A DNA stretch of 57,509 nucleotides from an uncultured Desulfobacteraceae bacterium (GTDB lineage: Bacteria; Desulfobacterota; Desulfobacteria; Desulfobacterales; Desulfatirhabdiaceae), in the NCBI GenBank assembly GCA_903839535.1, contig CAIMCT010000428.1:1-57509 (forward strand), given 5' to 3'. Below are positions 8,251 to 17,764 of the stretch, piece by piece (position 1 is the first letter of the stretch; every line of letters begins with the position of its first letter). The position numbers and the translations under genes were made by a program. The notes beneath the pieces are model-generated. The model did no database searches and was not told where the DNA came from. It saw only the letters and a program-made list of their open reading frames with translations.

Positions 8251-10062
8251 TTGCAAAAGAATACCATCAGCTCTATCAGGAATTTCAGTATAATCGCCCA
8301 CATTGACCATGGCAAATCCACCCTGTCCGACCGTCTGATTCAGGCCACAAATATGGTGTCCGACCGGGATTTCAAGGATCAGATGCTGGATTCCATGGAC
8401 ATTGAACGGGAGCGCGGCATTACTATTAAGAGCCAGACCATCTGTCTTCCCTATATCGCCAAAGACGGCAATACTTATCATTTAAACCTGATTGACACTC
8501 CGGGGCATGTTGACTTTACCTATGAAGTATCACGCGCTCTGGCTTCCTGTGAAGGTGCCCTGCTTCTGGTGGACGCCAGTCAGGGGGTGGAAGCCCAAAC
8601 CATCGCCAACCTTTACCTGGCTATGGAACACAATCTTGAGATCATTCCCATTATCAACAAAATAGATCTGCCTTCGGCTGATATTGAACGGGTGAGAAAT
8701 CAAATTGAATCCGACCTCGGTCTGGATCCGGACAAGATTATTCTGGCATCGGCCAAGGAAGGCATCGGTATCCAGGATGTCCTGGAAGGTGTTGTCACCG
8801 TGTTGCCCCCTCCGGTTGGCGATCCTGATGTTCGACTTGAGGCGCTCATTTTTGACAGCCATTATGATGCCTACCGCGGTACCATCGTCCATTTTCGGGT
8901 ATTTCAGGGAACCATTAGAACCGGCGACACCATCATGTTCATGTTCAACAATGCCCGCTACAAGGTTGAAGAAGTCGGAATATTCCAGATTAAGCGGGTG
9001 CCTCAGCCACAACTGTCTGCGGGTCAGGTTGGATATCTCATTGCCGGCATAAAAACGGTCAGCGATACCCGCTGTGGAGACACCATTACCCATGCCAATG
9101 CCCCATGCGAAAGCATCAAATCAGGATTCAAACTTGCCAAACCCGTTGTTTTTTCTTCACTTTATCCAATTGCCGCCGATAATTATGCAGAATTGGCGGA
9201 AGGTCTTGAAAAACTTCAATTGAATGACGCATCTCTGGTATATGAGAAAGATTCCTCAGCAGCTCTGGGCTTTGGCTTTCGGTGCGGGTTTCTCGGGCTT
9301 TTACACCTGGAAGTGGTACAGGAAAGGCTGGAACGTGAATTTGACCTGTCCCTGATTCTGACAGCGCCGTCCGTACAATACCAGTTGGTCATGAAGGACG
9401 GATCCACACAGATCATCGATAATCCAGCCCTTTATCCTGATCCCATGTCCATACAAGCCACCCGTGAACCCTTCATTCGCGCCACCATCATTGTTCCCGA
9501 CAGGTACATGGGTGCAGTTATGAAGCTCTGTCTGGATCGCAGAGGGAACAATACCAATTACCAGTATCTTACCAACAACCGGCTGGAGATGTTCTTTGAA
9601 CTTCCCCTATCTGAAGTTGTTTACGATTTTTACGACCGACTCAAATCCATCACTCAAGGATATGGATCATTCGATTACGAACTGATTGATTTCAGGGAAA
9701 CCCAGTTGGTCAAGATGGATATCTTGATTAATGGCGAACGGGTGGATGCCCTCTCCCAACTGGTTCACAAAGATCGGTCTGTTGAGCGGGCAAGAGTGGC
9801 CTGCGAAAAGCTTCAGGAGGAGATTCCCAAACAAATGTACAAGATCGCCATTCAGGGAGCAATCGGCGGGAATATCATTGCACGAACAACAGTATCTGCT
9901 TTTAGAAAGGATGTTACGGCCAAATGCTATGGCGGTGATATTTCGCGTAAGCGAAAACTTCTTGAAAAGCAGAAAGCAGGAAAAAAACGCATGAAGATGG
10001 TGGGTAAAGTCATGATCCCGCAATCGGCGTTTCTGGCGGTGTTAAAGACGGATACGGATTAG
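8251..10062 (+). CDS. lepA: Elongation factor 4 (LepA) GTPase
   Basis: This is the ribosome-associated back-translocating GTPase. The 603-residue protein has the G1 motif AHIDHGKST, the switch region ERGITIKSQT, DTPGHVDF, NKIDLPSAD and the LepA-specific C-terminal domain (RTTVSAFRKDVTAKCYGGDISRKRKLLEKQK, KRMKMVGKVMIPQSAF). Translation appears to start at TTG 8251, eight bases after AGGGAGA, with no usable ATG nearby. It is divergent from the GGDEF gene across about 200 bp. Confidence 0.98.
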   Translation: MQKNTISSIRNFSIIAHIDHGKSTLSDRLIQATNMVSDRDFKDQMLDSMDIERERGITIKSQTICLPYIAKDGNTYHLNLIDTPGHVDFTYEVSRALASCEGALLLVDASQGVEAQTIANLYLAMEHNLEIIPIINKIDLPSADIERVRNQIESDLGLDPDKIILASAKEGIGIQDVLEGVVTVLPPPVGDPDVRLEALIFDSHYDAYRGTIVHFRVFQGTIRTGDTIMFMFNNARYKVEEVGIFQIKRVPQPQLSAGQVGYLIAGIKTVSDTRCGDTITHANAPCESIKSGFKLAKPVVFSSLYPIAADNYAELAEGLEKLQLNDASLVYEKDSSAALGFGFRCGFLGLLHLEVVQERLEREFDLSLILTAPSVQYQLVMKDGSTQIIDNPALYPDPMSIQATREPFIRATIIVPDRYMGAVMKLCLDRRGNNTNYQYLTNNRLEMFFELPLSEVVYDFYDRLKSITQGYGSFDYELIDFRETQLVKMDILINGERVDALSQLVHKDRSVERARVACEKLQEEIPKQMYKIAIQGAIGGNIIARTTVSAFRKDVTAKCYGGDISRKRKLLEKQKAGKKRMKMVGKVMIPQSAFLAVLKTDTD

Positions 10063-10096
10063 AGTCCATTTTAACCAATGTCCGTGAAAAATATCC

Positions 10097-10122
10097 CCCC
10101 CTTTGAAAGGGGGGAAGTTGGC
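10097..10122. repeat. C-tract/G-tract palindrome
   Basis: CCCCCCTTTGAAAGGGGGG is a copy of the 28-61 repeat, lying between lepA and the leuC-like gene. A frame is open through it from 10078, but the dehydratase probably starts downstream at GTG 10180. Confidence 0.75.
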
Positions 10123-10179
10123 ATTTTCATCATTAGGGGTGAATGCCCGATCCATGACCATTTACTGGAGAGAAACAAC

Positions 10180-11457
10180 GTGGGAAGAACTGTTGCTGAG
10201 AAGATATTTGATACTCACCGGGTCAACAACCCCTTTGGCGATATTCATGTCATCCGGCTGGATGCTGTTTTCTGCCATGAGATTACCACCCCCATCGCAA
10301 TTAATGATTTGATCGCCCGCGGAAAAGACCGGGTGTTTAGCCCATCAAAGCTTAAAGTCGTCATTGATCATGTCTCACCTGCCAAAGATGCCAAGACAGC
10401 GCTTCAGGGCAAGATTCTTAGGGACTGGGCCCGTCGTCATAGTATTCCGGATTTTTTTGATATCGGCAGAAACGGCATCTGTCATGCGCTTTTCCCTGAA
10501 AAAGGCTTTGTCCGACCGGGCTATACCATCATCATGGGAGATTCCCACACCTGTACCCATGGCGCTTTTGGGGCCTTTGCCGCAGGCGTGGGAACAACCG
10601 ATCTGGAAGTCGGCATTCTCAAAGGCGTATGCGCCTTTCACTATCCCCATTCCATCAAGATCATCATCACCGGAAGCCTGCCCGAAGGTGTCTATGCCAA
10701 AGATGTGATTCTTTCGATTATCGGACGTATCGGAGTAAATGGCGCTACCAATAAAATCATTGAATTTACAGGGCCTGTAGTCGATGCCATGAGCATGGAA
10801 GGTCGCATGACATTATGTAACATGGCTGTTGAAGCCGGGGCCACCTGCGGAATCTGCTACCCTGACAGAACGACTGTTGATTATCTTTGGGAATTTATTC
10901 AAAATGATTATGGCAGTCCTGATGAGGCTCTGGATGAATTTTTAAAATTTCTTCCGGATGAAGATGCCGACTATGAGGAAATTCTGGAACATGACGTGTC
11001 GGTATTGGAGCCTCAGGTAACATTCGGGTACAAGCCCGATCAGGTTACCTCTGCGCAAAATTTAAGTGGAACGCCAGTTGACCAGGTATACATCGGATCG
11101 TGTACAAATGGCAGAATTGAGGATTTGCGAATTGCCGCTCGGGTGCTGAGGGGCCAAAGGATTAAAGATACGGTTCGGGGCATCGTATCGCCTGCCACGC
11201 CAAAAATTTTTCGCCAGGCCCTTGAGGAAGGCATCCTCCAGACATTTATGGATGCCGGGTTCTGCGTCACCAATCCCACATGCGGAGCCTGTCTGGGAAT
11301 GAGCAACGGGGTCCTTGCGGAAGGCGAGGTCTGTGCATCCACTACTAACCGCAATTTTAACGGAAGAATGGGAAAAGGTGCCATGGTGCATCTGATGAGT
11401 CCGGCAACAGCGGCGGCTACTGCATTGGCCGGACATATCACCTCATGGGTCCCCTGA
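10180..11457 (+). CDS. leuC: 3-isopropylmalate dehydratase-type large subunit (LeuC/HacA family)
   Basis: The 425-residue protein is the short aconitase-superfamily large subunit that isomerises 2-isopropylmalate (leucine pathway) or homocitrate-like acids. Cluster-ligand cysteines appear in YIGSCTNGR and in TNPTCGACLGM. Also visible are the DSHTCTHGAFGAFAAGVGTTDLE segment and the final FNGRMG motif. The GTG at 10180 is chosen because GGAGA precedes it and MGRTVAEKIF is the family's normal N-terminus; the extra upstream codons encode a repeat. The small subunit follows at 11562. Specificity (leucine synthesis versus a homoaconitase/aconitase role) is not decided by the sequence alone. Confidence 0.93.
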   Translation: MGRTVAEKIFDTHRVNNPFGDIHVIRLDAVFCHEITTPIAINDLIARGKDRVFSPSKLKVVIDHVSPAKDAKTALQGKILRDWARRHSIPDFFDIGRNGICHALFPEKGFVRPGYTIIMGDSHTCTHGAFGAFAAGVGTTDLEVGILKGVCAFHYPHSIKIIITGSLPEGVYAKDVILSIIGRIGVNGATNKIIEFTGPVVDAMSMEGRMTLCNMAVEAGATCGICYPDRTTVDYLWEFIQNDYGSPDEALDEFLKFLPDEDADYEEILEHDVSVLEPQVTFGYKPDQVTSAQNLSGTPVDQVYIGSCTNGRIEDLRIAARVLRGQRIKDTVRGIVSPATPKIFRQALEEGILQTFMDAGFCVTNPTCGACLGMSNGVLAEGEVCASTTNRNFNGRMGKGAMVHLMSPATAAATALAGHITSWVP

Positions 11458-11467
11458 CTTCTCGCAG

Positions 11468-11517
11468 GTAGAGCCGGCATCCTACCAGCTCGGCAGCCGG
11501 CAAGATGCCGGCTCTAC
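11468..11517. repeat. GTAGAGCCGGCATC...GATGCCGGCTCTAC palindrome
   Basis: An almost perfect fold-back element of about 50 bp separates leuC and leuD. A sister copy sits at 57419-57470. Its position inside what should be one operon means that transcription either reads through it or is attenuated there. Confidence 0.85.
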
Positions 11518-11561
11518 GGATTTCTTTAACCAACAGCCACCCAAAACAAATGAGAGTATTT

Positions 11562-12086
11562 ATGAAACAATTCAGCGGACCGGTTCTTTTTCTGGATCGT
11601 TCAGACATCAATACGGATGAAATCATCCCCGCCAGATATTTAACTGAAAACACCAGAGAAGCGCTTCAGCCATTTCTTCTTGAGGATATCGTTCTGGAGG
11701 GTTTCAACCCGGGAACTGACATTCATGCAAAATCGGTGATTATCACCCGCGCCAATTTCGGCTGCGGTTCTTCCCGTGAACATGCGCCCTGGGCGCTTGA
11801 GACAAACGGCATTCATCTGGTGATTGCAGAAAGCTTCGCTAGAATTTTCAAACAGAATATGTTTAACTGCGGCATGATGGCCATCGAGCTTCCAGCCGAG
11901 ACTCTGAATGAGATATTTTCCACTTATGCAGGAACAGAGACACATTTAATCACTCAACTCGATAAAAACCATTTTATTTTAAAAAATCAAAATCATACCC
12001 ATACCATTTCATTTTCCCTCTCCGGGTTCAACTTGGCGCTGGTCGTAGCCGGCGGGTGGGTGGAGTATGCGGATATTAATTATTGA
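11562..12086 (+). CDS. leuD: 3-isopropylmalate dehydratase-type small subunit (LeuD family)
   Basis: The swivelling small subunit partners the leuC product. It has about 174 residues with the family motifs FLDRSDINTDEIIPARYL, ANFGCGSSREHAPWAL and IAESFARIFKQNMFNCG. ATG 11562 is preferred; in-frame ATGs at 11550 and 11505 are alternatives with weaker context and would include repeat-derived codons. The closing segment (LALVVAGGWVEYADIN) is normal. Confidence 0.93.
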   Translation: MKQFSGPVLFLDRSDINTDEIIPARYLTENTREALQPFLLEDIVLEGFNPGTDIHAKSVIITRANFGCGSSREHAPWALETNGIHLVIAESFARIFKQNMFNCGMMAIELPAETLNEIFSTYAGTETHLITQLDKNHFILKNQNHTHTISFSLSGFNLALVVAGGWVEYADINY

Positions 12087-12256
12087 CGGGTCCTTTCCGG
12101 CAACCTTTTCCCGGTTCGACTTCATCATTACCGCAAAAAAATAATTTCATTGCTTGACTCCACCTGGTAATTGATATATGGACCTTTCCCGATAGATATC
12201 AAAATATCTGGTGAAATATTTCACCGTAATTCCATGAAGAAAAGGAGACTTGTTGA

Positions 12257-12445
12257 ATGGCTTTTAACCCCGTTGTTGATGAAGACAAATGTGAAGGCTG
12301 CGAAGAATGCGTGGATGTTTGCCCTGTTGAAGTATTTGAAATGGTTGATGGAAAATCATCCCCAGTCAATGCTGAAGAATGTCTTGGCTGCGAAAGCTGC
12401 GTTGAAGTCTGTGAAGTTGGCGCGATCACCGTCGAAGAGACCTGA
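12257..12445 (+). CDS. Ferredoxin with two [4Fe-4S] clusters
   Basis: This 62-residue low-potential electron carrier has two CxxCxxCxxxC(P/E) motifs: CEGCEECVDVCP and CLGCESCVEVCE. The strongly acidic composition and size match clostridial-type ferredoxins common in sulfate reducers. AAAGGAG precedes the ATG. It is monocistronic as far as visible and converges on tsaD. Confidence 0.97.
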   Translation: MAFNPVVDEDKCEGCEECVDVCPVEVFEMVDGKSSPVNAEECLGCESCVEVCEVGAITVEET

Positions 12446-12456
12446 TCAGACACTCC

Positions 12457-12487
12457 GTTCCCTGGACCTGAATCAAGGACCAGGGAA
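12457..12487. terminator. Inverted repeat between convergent ferredoxin and tsaD
   Basis: TTCCCTGGACCT...AGGACCAGGGAA forms a near-perfect 12-bp stem across the gap between the two converging genes and overlaps the tsaD stop. There is no clear T-tract, so it is a weak or bidirectional terminator candidate only. Confidence 0.4.
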
Positions 12488-13492
12488 CTTCAGATGTTGC
12501 TGCGGTATCACCTTTGAATAGACATCGTCGGCCAAACTGCATACATGGCCGGCGCGGAGGTAATGATAACCAGTCGCAGCAATCATGGCGGCGTTATCTC
12601 CGCAGAATGCCAAAGATGGAATAAAAACCGAAAGTCCTTTTTCTGCAGCAGATGCCTTAACCTTTTCCCTTAAACGTGAATTGGCGGCTACGCCCCCTAC
12701 AACCGCTATCCGGCTGCACTGTCTGGACAGGGCGGCATAAGTAACCTTGTATGTCAGCACATCCGCCACTGCCTCCTGAAACCCTGCCACGATATCCGGA
12801 ATGCTCTCCTTGAAATCATGTATCTCAATATAGCGCCGAACGGCGGATTTAAGTCCGCTGAAACTAAAATCAGAATCCGCTTTATCCAGATAGGGCCGGG
12901 GAAATTGTATGCGAAACGGATCACCCTTCCGGGATATTTCTTCGATCGCTACGCCGCCAGGATATCCCAGACCCAGCATTTTTGCCACCTTGTCAAAGGC
13001 TTCTCCTGCGGCATCATCACGGGTCTGGCCCATCAGTTCACAGGCGGTATGGGACGTTACATGGTAAATTCCGGTATGCCCTCCGGAAACCAGCAAAGCA
13101 ACAAATGGAAACTCTGGAGAATCAGATTCCAGAAACACCGAATGAATGTGCCCTTCAAGATGGTTCACTCCCACACAGGGAATGTTCAGCGAGTATGCGT
13201 AGGCTTTGGCGAACGAAAATCCGACCAGCAGCGCACCGATCAGGCCAGGCCCCTGAGTAACAGCCACGGCGTCAAGCTGGTTTGACGGAATCCCAGAGCG
13301 ATTAATTGCTTCAGAAACCACTTGCGAAATGGCTTCCAGGTGTTTGCGGGAAGCCAGCTCTGGAACAACGCCCCCATAAGGGTGATGAACAGTTGTCTGT
13401 GAAGCCACAACTGATGAATGAACTATAGTTCCGCCGCTGACTACAGCAGCCGCTGTTTCATCGCAGGATGTTTCGATACCCAATATATTCAT
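12473..13492 (-). CDS. tsaD: tRNA N6-adenosine threonylcarbamoyltransferase
   Basis: TsaD (Gcp/YgjD/Kae1) transfers the threonylcarbamoyl group onto A37 of ANN-decoding tRNAs. The ASKHA-fold protein of 339 residues carries ILGIETSCDETAAAVV at the N-terminus, the metal-binding HLEGHIHS histidines, LLVSGGHTGIY, the LGYPGG segment and the C-terminal VGGVAANSRLR and FCGDNAAMIAATGY. The stop of the upstream WecA-type gene overlaps its start (ATGATG), so the two are coupled. Confidence 0.97.
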   Translation of the reverse strand: MNILGIETSCDETAAAVVSGGTIVHSSVVASQTTVHHPYGGVVPELASRKHLEAISQVVSEAINRSGIPSNQLDAVAVTQGPGLIGALLVGFSFAKAYAYSLNIPCVGVNHLEGHIHSVFLESDSPEFPFVALLVSGGHTGIYHVTSHTACELMGQTRDDAAGEAFDKVAKMLGLGYPGGVAIEEISRKGDPFRIQFPRPYLDKADSDFSFSGLKSAVRRYIEIHDFKESIPDIVAGFQEAVADVLTYKVTYAALSRQCSRIAVVGGVAANSRLREKVKASAAEKGLSVFIPSLAFCGDNAAMIAATGYHYLRAGHVCSLADDVYSKVIPQQHLKFPGP

Positions 13493-15321
13493 CATGGCTC
13501 TTCAGGATCAACGTTTTCAATGTGAATGGAGAACTGCTTCAGGCCCAGATTATGTTGCATGCAGAATGCACGGACGGCCTGCAGCCGATCCGGATCATTT
13601 TCCCTGAAGGAAATGAGCAGGCTGGTGACCGTTTTTTGCTGAATCAGAGCCTGCAGATTGTCGAATGTACCCAGAACTGAATATCCCTGAAGTTTTTTTC
13701 CGGTCTTCAGGGGATCATCATCAATAAAGCCAACGGGTTTAATCTTCACCCGTTTATTGTGAAGGATTTCCCTAAGCAGTATTTCCCCTCCTCTTCCCGC
13801 CCCGTAGATCAGAATCTTTTCACCGGAAAGAGCCTTTCGTTTCATGGCATCCCCGGTCAGCCTGAAAAACCCGCGGGTCCCCAGAATGGCTCCGGTGGTT
13901 ATAAACCAGTCCATAATAAAAATGCCTTTTGAAAAATCTTCAAACCGATACGCAAAGGTCACTGCCGCAATCGAAAGAAAAGAGGCAAGAGTGGATGCTT
14001 TCAGATACACTGCAACATCATTGGAACTTAGATATCCCCAGAGGCTTCGGTACACCCCCATCAAGAAAAACGCCGTGAGTTTACAGGCGATCACCGCTGG
14101 AAGCGATTTCAAAAACACCTTGAAATAATATGGAAAATGGGGTGAATCAAATCTCAGCCGGTAGGAAAGATAATAGGAAAAGGCAATGAGACAAAAATCG
14201 AGAATAACCAGGACAATCTGTTTTTTGTAGGTCAGCTCTACAAGAATTGGGGTAAAAGTTCGGCCGCGAAGCACAGAAAACTCTTTTTCCGGATACACGC
14301 GCAGTTGAGACAGATAGATTCCCATAAGAAGAATCGACAACATCAACGGGATAATGACAGACGGAGACGTGAAGGTATCGCTTCTGCTTACAAAAAGGGC
14401 AGCGGTTCCGGATACCAGCCCGACCCCGTATAAAAACAGCACGGCTTTTTTTTCACTGAACCCCATCAGCACAAGACGATGGGATGTATGATCCTTGCCG
14501 CCGGTTGAAGCTTTTCTCCCGCTGAGAAGTCTTACCAGCGTCACCATAGTGGTGTCGAGTATGGGAACCATGGCGACCATCACCGGAACGGCAATGGAAG
14601 TCATGGAATTGCCGGCGTTCATTCCAGGCAAACCAAGGCTGAGCAACGAAATACCAAAGCCGATCATCAAAGAGCCGCAGTCGCCCATGAAAATGGATGC
14701 CGGGTTGAAATTATACACCAGAAACGCAGCAGATGCACCGGCCAGTATGGCGGCGCATCGTGAATACTCAGGGTTGGTTCCCGACAAAATAATCGCCAGA
14801 AATACAGCGGCGATAATGCCGGTCCCCGCGCAGAGACCATCCATGTTATCCAGCAGGTTAAAGGCATTGCTGATCCCCACAATCCAGAAAATGGTCAACA
14901 GTGTGTCGAGTGTCAACGAAGTAACCCACTGAAGCCTGAAGCCCAGAAACGCTATAAGGGACGCAATCAGAATTTGACCCAGCAACTTGCTCTGGGGTTT
15001 TAACCGGAATACATCATCTGCAAATCCCAGTAAAAACATGAGGGTGATGGCAATGCTAAAAACCGGTGCAAAAGAAGAAATGGCACCGGCATTCTGCGGG
15101 GTTGTCAGGGGAAGGAGCGTGGCGCTGAAATCCGAAATGACAAACAGTGGAATTGCGACTGCCAGGTAAATGGCAATCCCTCCGAACAGCGCTGTTGGTG
15201 TATTGTGCCACCGGTCTTCAGCGGGACATGCCATCCAGCCCCTTTTCAGGGCGATTTGACGGACGATTGGCGTCAGAATCAGGCAAATGGCAAAGGATAT
15301 TCCAGGAAACAGAAGGGTCAT
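13492..15321 (-). CDS. WecA/MraY-type glycosyl-1-phosphate transferase fused to a FlaA1/CapD-like N-terminal module
   Basis: The 609-residue membrane protein has two parts. Residues 1 to ~330 are a polyprenyl-phosphate N-acetylhexosamine-1-phosphate transferase: about ten hydrophobic segments, NAFNLLDNMDGLCAG, the FMGDCGSLMIGFG motif and HRLVLMGFSEKKAV. Residues ~365-609 resemble the N-terminus of FlaA1/CapD/WbpM proteins: four membrane segments, then a Rossmann fold (ILIYGAGRGGEILLREI, GFIDDDPLKTGKKLQGYSVLG). The SDR dehydratase domain of full CapD proteins is absent. It likely initiates surface polysaccharide or O-antigen synthesis on undecaprenyl phosphate. It is followed directly by tsaD. 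Confidence 0.88.
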   Translation of the reverse strand: MTLLFPGISFAICLILTPIVRQIALKRGWMACPAEDRWHNTPTALFGGIAIYLAVAIPLFVISDFSATLLPLTTPQNAGAISSFAPVFSIAITLMFLLGFADDVFRLKPQSKLLGQILIASLIAFLGFRLQWVTSLTLDTLLTIFWIVGISNAFNLLDNMDGLCAGTGIIAAVFLAIILSGTNPEYSRCAAILAGASAAFLVYNFNPASIFMGDCGSLMIGFGISLLSLGLPGMNAGNSMTSIAVPVMVAMVPILDTTMVTLVRLLSGRKASTGGKDHTSHRLVLMGFSEKKAVLFLYGVGLVSGTAALFVSRSDTFTSPSVIIPLMLSILLMGIYLSQLRVYPEKEFSVLRGRTFTPILVELTYKKQIVLVILDFCLIAFSYYLSYRLRFDSPHFPYYFKVFLKSLPAVIACKLTAFFLMGVYRSLWGYLSSNDVAVYLKASTLASFLSIAAVTFAYRFEDFSKGIFIMDWFITTGAILGTRGFFRLTGDAMKRKALSGEKILIYGAGRGGEILLREILHNKRVKIKPVGFIDDDPLKTGKKLQGYSVLGTFDNLQALIQQKTVTSLLISFRENDPDRLQAVRAFCMQHNLGLKQFSIHIENVDPEEP

Positions 15322-15371
15322 GAAAGAGCCATCAAGCGATAGTGAAGAATCAAGCAGGTTTACTTATGAGG

Positions 15372-16415
15372 TCATATCCAGTCAATTCTTTCATCGGAAT
15401 CTTTTCTCTCAACAACCTCGCCCATCAAAAACGCCTGCACCTCCACGCCGTTTAATCGCTCCAGCACGTCCTGAGCGGACTGCGCCGGAACGACAGCAAT
15501 CATTCCGATGCCGTTATTGAAGGTGCGCATCATCTCAGTATCCGAGACGTTTCCCGCATCCTGAAGAAATTTAAAGACCGGGGGGATCGACCAACTGCCC
15601 TTTCTGATCAGCACTTTGCAGGAACGGGGAAGGATTCTTACAACATTTTCAGAAATACCTCCGCCCGTAATATGGGCAAGGCCATGAATGGGAAGATCAC
15701 GGATCAATCGCAGTATGGTTTCAGAATATATCCGGGTGGGCATCAACAATTCTTCGCCAAGGGTTCTTCCCAGATCTGGTATATATGCATCAATCGACAG
15801 CTTTAGTACATCAAAACAGATTTTTCGAACCAGGGAATACCCATTGCTGTGAAGACCGCTGGATGAAATGCCGATCAGTTTGTGACCCACCCGGATTTCA
15901 GAACCGTCAATAATCTTGTTGTTATCCACAATTCCAACAGCAAAACCAGCCAGGTCGTACTCATCGTCCTGATAGATGCCGGGCATTTCTGCAGTTTCCC
16001 CGCCGATTAGCGCACAATTGGCCAGCCGACATCCTTCGCCAATACCCTTGATGATATCTATGGCCACTTCTGTTTTCAGGTGGCCCACTGCAAGATAATC
16101 CAGAAAAAAAAGCGGTTTTGCACCCTGAACTATCACATCATTAACACTCATGGCCACCAGATCAATGCCGATTGTATCATGTGTATTCGTCATGAATGCG
16201 ATCTTGAGTTTGGTACCCACCCCATCTGTTGAACTGACCAGAACAGGCCTTTTAATATTGGCCAGATTGAGAGAAAACAAACCACCAAATCCACCGATTT
16301 CCCCCATAACACCGGTTCGTGGCGTGTGGCTGGCGATGGATTTGATCGCGTGTATCAAATCGTTTGCTCTATCAATATCAACACCTGCATCCGCATAGGT
16401 TAGGGGCTTGACCAT
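15372..16415 (-). CDS. purM: Phosphoribosylformylglycinamidine cyclo-ligase
   Basis: PurM (AIR synthetase) makes aminoimidazole ribotide from FGAM with ATP. The 347-residue protein has the standard N-terminus (LTYADAGVDIDRAND), STDGVGTKLKIAF, MSVNDVIVQGAKPLFFLDY, GGETAEMPG and HITGGGISENV. AAGGAG precedes the ATG. AIR is also the substrate of the BzaF-type enzyme at 34468, a metabolic link only. Confidence 0.98.
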   Translation of the reverse strand: MVKPLTYADAGVDIDRANDLIHAIKSIASHTPRTGVMGEIGGFGGLFSLNLANIKRPVLVSSTDGVGTKLKIAFMTNTHDTIGIDLVAMSVNDVIVQGAKPLFFLDYLAVGHLKTEVAIDIIKGIGEGCRLANCALIGGETAEMPGIYQDDEYDLAGFAVGIVDNNKIIDGSEIRVGHKLIGISSSGLHSNGYSLVRKICFDVLKLSIDAYIPDLGRTLGEELLMPTRIYSETILRLIRDLPIHGLAHITGGGISENVVRILPRSCKVLIRKGSWSIPPVFKFLQDAGNVSDTEMMRTFNNGIGMIAVVPAQSAQDVLERLNGVEVQAFLMGEVVERKDSDERIDWI

Positions 16416-16533
16416 GATTATCTCCTTGATAATGGACTGAAACTTGAAATTATTTCGAATAATTAAACATTTTTGCTCAAAAAGTCAAAACATTTTTTGA
16501 CATGTAGAGAGTTGTATTGTATGGAATGATATT

Positions 16534-16563
16534 CGTTGACCGTGAACGGTGAACGGTCAACGG
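16534..16563. repeat. CGTTGACCGTGAACGG palindromic repeat
   Basis: CGTTGACCGTGAACGG/TGAACGGTCAACGG folds back on itself and is the same family as 4691-4727 and 45045-45073. It occupies the divergent gap between purM and the aminotransferase. Confidence 0.8.
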
Positions 16564-16596
16564 ATGTCATTTCCTACTTTTGCTTAGAGGTGTATC

Positions 16597-17763
16597 GTGA
16601 CAAAATTCGCCAGACTGGACCGACTGCCGCCTTATGTCTTTGCCACAGTCAACAAGATCAAGATGGAAGCCAGACATGCGGGAATAGACATCATTGATCT
16701 GGGAATGGGCAACCCTGATCTGGGAACCCCGCGCCATATTGTCGACAAAATGATTGAAGCAGCTCAAAAACCTCACAACCATCGCTATTCCGCTTCGATG
16801 GGAATCACCCGGCTGCGGCTGGCCATATCCGAGTGGTACAAAAGGCGTTTTGACGTGGATATCGATCCGGACTCGGAAGCAATCGTGACCATCGGTATCA
16901 AGGAAGGCCTTTCTCATCTGGTTCTGGTCACCATTCGGCCGGGTGATGTGGTCTTTACACCTAACCCCACCTATCCGATTCACCCTTATTCCGCCATCAT
17001 TGCCGGCGGTGATGTCCGGGGAATTCCCGTGGGTCCGGGCTGTGATTTTTTCGAGAACCTGATCAACGCCACCAAGCAGACCTGGCCGCGGCCAAAGGTA
17101 CTCATCATTTCTTATCCCCATAATCCAACCACGGAAGTTGTTGACCTGGAATTTTTCCAGAAAATTGTGGACTACGCCAAAGAGCATGACATGCTGATAA
17201 TCCATGATTTCGCTTATGCCGATCTAACTTTTGATGGCTATAAGGCGCCCAGTTTTCTGCAAGCCAAAGGCGCAAAGGATGTGGGCGTGGAATTTTTTTC
17301 CTTGTCCAAAAGCTACAGCATGGCCGGTTGGCGCATGGGATTCTGCGTGGGAAACGCCGAAACCGTTGGCGCCTTGAAGCGCATCAAAAGCTATCTTGAT
17401 TATGGCGTTTTCCAACCCATCCAGATCGCCTCCATCATCGCATTGAACGGCCCCCAGGAATGCGTTCAGGAAATCCGGGACACTTATATGGAAAGACGGG
17501 ATGCCCTGATTTCCGGCCTTAACCGGATTGGTTGGGAGATTAAAAGCCCTAAAGGGACCATGTTCGTTTGGGCTAAAATTCCCGACAGATTCGTCAAAAT
17601 GGGATCTGTGGAATTTGCGAAGTTTTTGATTAACGAAACCCAGGTGGCGGTATCCCCCGGCCTGGGCTTTGGCGAATACGGTGATGATTATGTCCGATTC
17701 GCCCTTATTGAAAATCCCATGCGGATCAGTCAGGCCGTTCGGGGCATTCGAAAGGTCATGTAG
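16597..17763 (+). CDS. Class I aminotransferase (AlaC/LL-DAP aminotransferase-like)
   Basis: This is a PLP-dependent fold-type I enzyme of 388 residues. The Schiff-base lysine is in [17 protein letters not shown] (about residue 237). Other family motifs are [35 protein letters not shown] and the C-terminal [13 protein letters not shown]. The closest families are alanine transaminase AlaC and related diaminopimelate aminotransferase homologues. Start is GTG 16597 with AGAGGTG upstream. One base separates it from hom, so an aspartate-family amino-acid role is plausible, but the substrate is not proven. Confidence 0.9.
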   Translation: MTKFARLDRLPPYVFATVNKIKMEARHAGIDIIDLGMGNPDLGTPRHIVDKMIEAAQKPHNHRYSASMGITRLRLAISEWYKRRFDVDIDPDSEAIVTIGIKEGLSHLVLVTIRPGDVVFTPNPTYPIHPYSAIIAGGDVRGIPVGPGCDFFENLINATKQTWPRPKVLIISYPHNPTTEVVDLEFFQKIVDYAKEHDMLIIHDFAYADLTFDGYKAPSFLQAKGAKDVGVEFFSLSKSYSMAGWRMGFCVGNAETVGALKRIKSYLDYGVFQPIQIASIIALNGPQECVQEIRDTYMERRDALISGLNRIGWEIKSPKGTMFVWAKIPDRFVKMGSVEFAKFLINETQVAVSPGLGFGEYGDDYVRFALIENPMRISQAVRGIRKVM

Positions 17764-17764
17764 C

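Noticed and set aside
10078-10179. N-terminal extension of the leuC-like protein
   Set aside because: It is encoded by a palindromic repeat and precedes a good ribosome site and GTG start that give the normal family N-terminus.
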